Shown piece after piece: positions 60,185 through 64,000 of a stretch of 64,000 nt of DNA. Each line of letters opens with the position of its first letter. Positions within the stretch are counted from its first letter, which is position 1. The DNA is taken from NCBI RefSeq assembly GCF_001429165.1, contig NZ_LMIR01000003.1, positions 417,327-481,326 on the forward strand. Direction: 5' to 3'. The notes beneath the pieces were generated by a model that was not told the origin of the DNA, searched no databases, and saw nothing but the letters and a program-made list of their open reading frames with translations. This DNA is from Agromyces sp. Root81 (GTDB lineage: Bacteria > Actinomycetota > Actinomycetes > Actinomycetales > Microbacteriaceae). The translations under genes were made by a program, and so were the position numbers.

Positions 60185-61390
60185 ATGCTGAACAGACGGT
60201 GGTGGGATGTCGCGGCGATCGCCGTGGCATCCATCCTCGTGCTCTTCACCCTGTTCGACCCGCCGCCGTACGGACCGAACGACTGGGGCGTCTGGGCGAC
60301 GACGGGTGCGTTCCTCGTCTTCTACTTCGCCTACGCCAGGGCCCATGTCGGAGTCGACCGGCTCGCACCGCACCTCGTGATCTCGATCGCGTTCGCCATG
60401 CTCGTCGGCGTCGGCGCCTCGTTCGAACCCTCCTTCGCGATCATTCAGGTGTTCGTCTACCCGTTCATCTGGACGACCGCGCCGTCGATCCGCAGCGCGC
60501 TCGTGTCGAACGTGCTCATCGGCGTCGCGCTCGCAGCAGGCTACGTCGTGCATTTCGGCCCGAGCGGCATCGTCGCCGGGGTCATCAGCGCAGCGGTCTC
60601 GGTCGGCTTCAGCATCGCGCTCGGGCTCTGGATCACGAACATCGCCCGCTACGGCGATGAGCGCGGCCGTCTGCTCGAGGAGTTGCAGGCCGCGCAGGGT
60701 CAGCTCGCCGCGATGCACCGCGACGCGGGCGTCGTCGAGGAGCGCGCGCGGCTCGCCCGTGAGATCCACGACACCATCGCGCAGAGCCTCACCGGCCTCG
60801 TCATGGTCGCACAGCGCACGGGCACACGGCTCGACGGCGTCGACGGCACCGCCGCGGCATCCGCTCGCACCGACGTCGAGCTTATGGAGCAGATGGCGCG
60901 TGAGGCGCTCACCGAGGCGCGCGGCCTCGTCGCCTCGCTCGCGCCGGTCGAGCCGGGCGCCGGACTCGGCGACGCACTCGCGCGGCTCGGGGCGAGCTTC
61001 GAGCGGGAGACAGGCGTCGTCGTGACCGTGTCGGCGAGCGCGACCGGCCTCAGCCGCGAGCACGAGGTCGTGCTGCTGCGCTCGGCGCAGGAGGGGCTCG
61101 CGAACGTGCGCAAGCACGCCCGGGCCCGGCACGCCGCCGTGACGGTCGAGTCCGTCGACGACGAGGTCGTGCTCACGGTCGCAGACGACGGCGTCGGTCC
61201 GGGGGCGGCGGCGCCGGGCGCATCCGGATTCGGACTCTCGGGCATCCGCGACCGCACCGCGCTCGTCGGCGGCTCGTTCGCGATCGAGGCCGGGGCGGAC
61301 GGCGGCACCGTGCTGCGCGTCGGCATCCCCCGAGCGGATGCCGCGGCCGATGCCGCCCCGACCGACCCCGCCCAGGAGGAAACCGCATGA
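60185..61390 (+). CDS. NarL/LiaS-type sensor histidine kinase
   Basis: A 401-aa kinase with about five to six transmembrane helices (residues 8-150), a coiled coil, and a HisKA_3 dimerisation domain with phospho-His195 in LAREIHDTIAQSL. The HATPase domain follows (N-box around EGLANVRKHARARHAAV, then DDGVGPG). The short extracellular loops suggest it senses within the membrane, as in LiaS/DesK types. It appears leaderless (CAAACT 7 nt upstream) and its stop overlaps the regulator ATG. Confidence 0.92.
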   Translation: MLNRRWWDVAAIAVASILVLFTLFDPPPYGPNDWGVWATTGAFLVFYFAYARAHVGVDRLAPHLVISIAFAMLVGVGASFEPSFAIIQVFVYPFIWTTAPSIRSALVSNVLIGVALAAGYVVHFGPSGIVAGVISAAVSVGFSIALGLWITNIARYGDERGRLLEELQAAQGQLAAMHRDAGVVEERARLAREIHDTIAQSLTGLVMVAQRTGTRLDGVDGTAAASARTDVELMEQMAREALTEARGLVASLAPVEPGAGLGDALARLGASFERETGVVVTVSASATGLSREHEVVLLRSAQEGLANVRKHARARHAAVTVESVDDEVVLTVADDGVGPGAAAPGASGFGLSGIRDRTALVGGSFAIEAGADGGTVLRVGIPRADAAADAAPTDPAQEETA

Positions 61391-62019
61391 GCATCCGCAT
61401 CGTCGTCGCCGACGACCACCCCATCGTGCGCGCCGGCATCATCGGCCTGCTGGAGTCGGAGCCCGGGCTCGAGATCGTCGGCGAGGCAGCCGACGGCGCC
61501 GAGGCACTGGCGGTCGCGGCATCGGAGCGCCCCGACCTCGTGCTCATGGACCTGCGGATGCCCCACCTCGACGGCGCCGCCGCGACCGCCCGCATCGTCG
61601 CCGAGGTACCCGGCACCCGCGTGCTCGTGCTCACGACGTACGAGACCGACGACCACATCCTCGCCGCGATCGAGGCGGGCGCGAGCGGGTACCTGTTGAA
61701 GGCGGCGCCGCAGGCGGAGATCGTCGCGGGCATCCGCGCGGTCGCAGCGGGCGAGACGGTGCTGGCCCCCTCGATCGCGGCGAAACTCGTCTCGCGGGTG
61801 CGCGCCGACGCGGCATCCGTCGCCCCGCCCACGCTCTCACCGCGCGAACTCGAGGTGCTGCGTCTCGTGGCCGACGGCCGCTCGAACCCCGAGATCTCCC
61901 GTGAGCTGTTCATCGGCGAGGCGACGGTGAAGACCCACCTGCTGCACGTCTTCGAGAAACTCGAGGTGAACGATCGCACCCGTGCCGTGACCCGGGCGAT
62001 GGAACTCGGACTCCTCTAG
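61387..62019 (+). CDS. NarL/LuxR-type response regulator
   Basis: A 210-aa regulator with receiver domain (VVADDHPIVRAG, phospho-acceptor Asp55 in LVLMDLRMP, conserved Lys in YLLKAAP) and a C-terminal LuxR helix-turn-helix (LSPRELEVLRLVADGRSNPEI). Cognate partner of the upstream kinase, translationally coupled by ATGA. It most likely controls the ABC-2 genes before it. Confidence 0.95.
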   Translation: MSIRIVVADDHPIVRAGIIGLLESEPGLEIVGEAADGAEALAVAASERPDLVLMDLRMPHLDGAAATARIVAEVPGTRVLVLTTYETDDHILAAIEAGASGYLLKAAPQAEIVAGIRAVAAGETVLAPSIAAKLVSRVRADAASVAPPTLSPRELEVLRLVADGRSNPEISRELFIGEATVKTHLLHVFEKLEVNDRTRAVTRAMELGLL

Positions 62020-62063
62020 CCAGGCCCCACGGGGATTTCAGGGCGGGCACAGCGCCGGCGTCC

Positions 62064-62069
62064 TACGCT
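62064..62069 (+). promoter_or_regulatory. -10 box upstream of the acyl-CoA synthetase
   Basis: TACGCT, followed by an about 70-nt leader with a GAGAGG ribosome site before ATG 62146. Confidence 0.45.
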
Positions 62070-62145
62070 GGAGGAGGCGTCCGCGCGCCGCGGCAACGAT
62101 GGACTTGCCCGTGATCGTGCGCGCAGATGGCCGTGAGAGGCGCGA

Positions 62146-63840
62146 ATGAATCCGTACGAACACCGCCCGTGGCTCGCCCACTACGCAGACGACGTGCCGT
62201 CGACGATCGATGAGCCGACGCAGACCCTCGTCGACATGATCGACGACGCGGTGCACCGATTCCGGCGGCGCACCGCACTCGAGTTCTTCGGCGCGGAGAC
62301 GAGCTACCGCGAACTCGGCGAGCAGATCGCCTCCGCCGCCGAGGGGCTGCGCAGGCTCGGCGTCGTCGCAGGCGACCGGGTCGCCCTCGTGCTGCCGAAC
62401 TGCCCGCAGCACGTGGCCGCGTTCTACGCGGTACTGCGGCTCGGCGCGATCGTCGTCGAGCACAACCCGCTCTACACGCCGCCCGAGCTGCGGCACCAGT
62501 TCGAGGACCACGGCGCCCGCGTCGCGATCGTCTGGAACAGCGTCGCCGACACGGTCGCCGAGTTCCCCAGCGACATCCGGCCCGCCCACATCGTCGCGGT
62601 CGACCTGACGAAGGCGCTGCCGTTCGGCAAGCGGATGGCGCTGCGCCTGCCGATCCCGAAGGCCAGGCGCTCCCGCGCCGCCCTCACGACGAAGCCTCGG
62701 GCCCGAGGGCTCGTGGAGTGGGAGCGCCTCACCTCGCGGCGGGCGCTCGGCAAGCGGCATCCGCGCCCCTCGCTCGACGACACGGCCGTGCTGCAGTACA
62801 CGAGCGGCACCACCGGCACGCCGAAGGGCGCCGTGCTCAGCCACCGGAACCTCCGCGCCAACGCGATGCAGGGCCGCGCGTGGGTGCCGGGTCTCGCCGA
62901 GGGCGAGGAGGTGTTCTACGGGGTGCTGCCGCTCTTCCACGCCTACGGCATGACCCTCTGCCTGACCTTCGCGATGAGCATCGGCGCGCGGCTCGTGCTG
63001 TTCCCGAAGTTCGATTCGAGCCTCGTGCTCGACGCCGCACGGCACTCCCCGCCGACGTTCCTCCCGGCGGTGCCGCCGATCTACGACCAGCTCGTGAGCG
63101 CGGCCGCGCATCACCCGAAGGCCCTCGAGCGCATCCGCTTCGCGATCTCCGGTGCGATGAGCCTGCCGATCGCGACGGTCGACCGCTGGGAGACCGCGAC
63201 CGGCGGGCTCCTCGTCGAGGGGTACGGCATGACCGAGTCCTCGCCGATCACCCTCGGCAACCCGATGGGGCCGACGCGGCGACCCGGCACCGTCGGGGTG
63301 CCGTTCCCCAGCACCGAGATCCGCGTCGTCGACCCCGACGACCCCGAGGCCGACCGCCCGGCCGGCGAGGCCGGCGAGCTGCTCGTGCGGGGCCCGCAGG
63401 TGTTCCAGGGCTACTGGCGCCGCCCCGCCGAGACCGCCGAGACGCTTCGCCCCGGCGGGTGGCTGCGCACCGGCGACATCGTGCACGTCTCCGACGACGG
63501 GTTCGTCACGATCGTCGACCGCGTGAAGGAGCTCATCATCACGGGCGGCTTCAACGTCTCGCCGTCCGAGGTCGAGGCGGCACTGCTCGCCCACCCCGAC
63601 GTGCGCGGCGCCGCCGTCGTCGGCCTGCCGCGGGAGTCGGGCGGCGAGGCTGTCGCCGCGGGCGTGGAGCTCCGCGAGGGCGCCGTCTTCGACGAGGCGG
63701 GGCTGCGCGACTTCTGCCGCACGAGCCTCACCCCCTACAAGGTGCCGCGCAGCATCGAGCTGTTCGATGAGCTGCCTCGTTCGCTCATCGGCAAGGTGCT
63801 GCGCCGCCAGGTGCGGGACGAGATGCTCGAACGCGCCTGA
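62146..63840 (+). CDS. Long-chain acyl-CoA synthetase (AMP-binding)
   Basis: A 564-aa adenylate-forming enzyme. The P-loop QYTSGTTGTPKGAVLSHRNL, the LPLFHAYGM motif, EGYGMTESSP (A5) and GWLRTGDIVHVSDDGFVTIVDRVKELIITGG with the A8 hinge are intact; the A10 Lys lies in LPRSLIGKVLRR. Overall FadD-like. It activates fatty or aryl acids to acyl-CoA. Monocistronic, ending before a clear terminator. Chain-length preference unknown. Confidence 0.92.
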   Translation: MNPYEHRPWLAHYADDVPSTIDEPTQTLVDMIDDAVHRFRRRTALEFFGAETSYRELGEQIASAAEGLRRLGVVAGDRVALVLPNCPQHVAAFYAVLRLGAIVVEHNPLYTPPELRHQFEDHGARVAIVWNSVADTVAEFPSDIRPAHIVAVDLTKALPFGKRMALRLPIPKARRSRAALTTKPRARGLVEWERLTSRRALGKRHPRPSLDDTAVLQYTSGTTGTPKGAVLSHRNLRANAMQGRAWVPGLAEGEEVFYGVLPLFHAYGMTLCLTFAMSIGARLVLFPKFDSSLVLDAARHSPPTFLPAVPPIYDQLVSAAAHHPKALERIRFAISGAMSLPIATVDRWETATGGLLVEGYGMTESSPITLGNPMGPTRRPGTVGVPFPSTEIRVVDPDDPEADRPAGEAGELLVRGPQVFQGYWRRPAETAETLRPGGWLRTGDIVHVSDDGFVTIVDRVKELIITGGFNVSPSEVEAALLAHPDVRGAAVVGLPRESGGEAVAAGVELREGAVFDEAGLRDFCRTSLTPYKVPRSIELFDELPRSLIGKVLRRQVRDEMLERA

Positions 63841-63846
63841 CGCGAC

Positions 63847-63889
63847 GAAGCTCCCCTCCAGCACGTCGGAGACGGCGGAGGGGAGCTTC
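63847..63889. terminator. Hairpin after the acyl-CoA synthetase
   Basis: GAAGCTCCCCTCC (63847-63859) pairs perfectly with 63877-63889 around a 17-nt loop; TCTC follows. It is shared with the convergent partial gene. Confidence 0.75.
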
Positions 63890-63904
63890 TCCCGAGCTAC
63901 GGGC

Positions 63905-64000
63905 TCAGCTGATCTTGCGTCGGTAGATCGAGATCGCCCAGAAGTAGGCGACCACGAGGATGCCGACGAGCCAGGCGAGGGCGATCCAGATGTCGCTGCC
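63905..64000 (-). CDS. C-terminus of an ABC-2 type membrane protein (partial)
   Basis: The last 31 residues of a leftward gene that starts beyond the window: IWIALAWLVGILVVAYFWAI is a terminal membrane helix, followed by SIYRRKIS. This ending is usual for DrrB-like ABC-2 permeases. Family assignment from such a short piece is tentative. Confidence 0.55.
   Translation of the reverse strand, partial: GSDIWIALAWLVGILVVAYFWAISIYRRKIS

Overview
The window is from a high-G+C Gram-positive bacterium, most likely an actinobacterium of the family Microbacteriaceae (Agromyces- or Microbacterium-like). This rests on strong G+C bias, many GTG starts, 4-nt ATGA/GTGA gene overlaps, leaderless genes whose start lies about 7 nt after a TANNNT -10 box, a LAETG sortase signal, a trnW-secE-nusG-rplK-rplA block, and an over-represented heptamer GCATCCG/CGGATGC. 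The species assignment is inference. I saw no rRNA, CRISPR array, transposase, integrase or phage gene. No stretch over 300 bases lacks a gene.

Layout. 1-3.6 kb: MacAB-like export operon (lipoprotein, membrane-fusion protein with a peptidoglycan-binding domain, ATPase, FtsX-type permease). 3.7-7.9 kb: polyamine importer potADBC. 8-10.4 kb: small lipoprotein, epimerase-like SDR, HxlR regulator, isochorismatase-family hydrolase. 10.5-12.9 kb: leftward three-gene cassette (WXG100-like protein, membrane alpha/beta hydrolase, lipoprotein). 13.1-14.6 kb: RamB-type regulator, then an AT-richer pair of orphan genes. 15.8-19 kb: PuuB-like oxidase, cupin and succinate-semialdehyde dehydrogenase, which would catabolise the amines imported by PotABCD. 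19.1-23.7 kb: TetR-controlled sugar MFS transporter and GH3 glycosidase. 23.7-24.9 kb: glyoxalase and HxlR-type regulator.

25.1-29.9 kb: PucR regulator divergent from mmsA and a class-III aminotransferase, a plausible beta-alanine/omega-amino-acid route. 30-31.5 kb: an exported flavin amine oxidase whose C-terminal motifs sit ahead of its FAD Rossmann motif, i.e. an apparent circular permutation. It overlaps a convergent Pr6Pr membrane protein gene by about 100 bp. 32.3-34.6 kb: cystine/polar amino-acid ABC importer. 34.8 kb: small secreted protein.

35.2-44.4 kb: an island consistent with glutarate, 5-aminovalerate or GABA use (KGSADH-type aldehyde dehydrogenase, glutaryl-CoA dehydrogenase, CaiB-type CoA-transferase, FadR/GntR regulator, soluble Cache-domain protein, second succinate-semialdehyde dehydrogenase, APC permease). 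Three of its intergenic regions share an AATCATCC plus TATA-containing motif. 44.5-46.2 kb: SPW-repeat protein with TetR, small membrane protein, acylphosphatase.

46.3-49.1 kb (leftward): tRNA-Trp, secE, nusG, rplK, rplA. 49.3-56.6 kb: dGTPase, a GH67-like domain fused to about seven transmembrane helices, a sortase-anchored surface protein, and an aspartate-type aminotransferase. 56.6-58.4 kb: lysG-lysE divergent pair beside a REP-like palindrome. 58.5-62 kb: ABC-2 exporter with its two-component system. 62.1-63.8 kb: acyl-CoA synthetase. The window ends in the C-terminus of another ABC-2 type permease on the minus strand.
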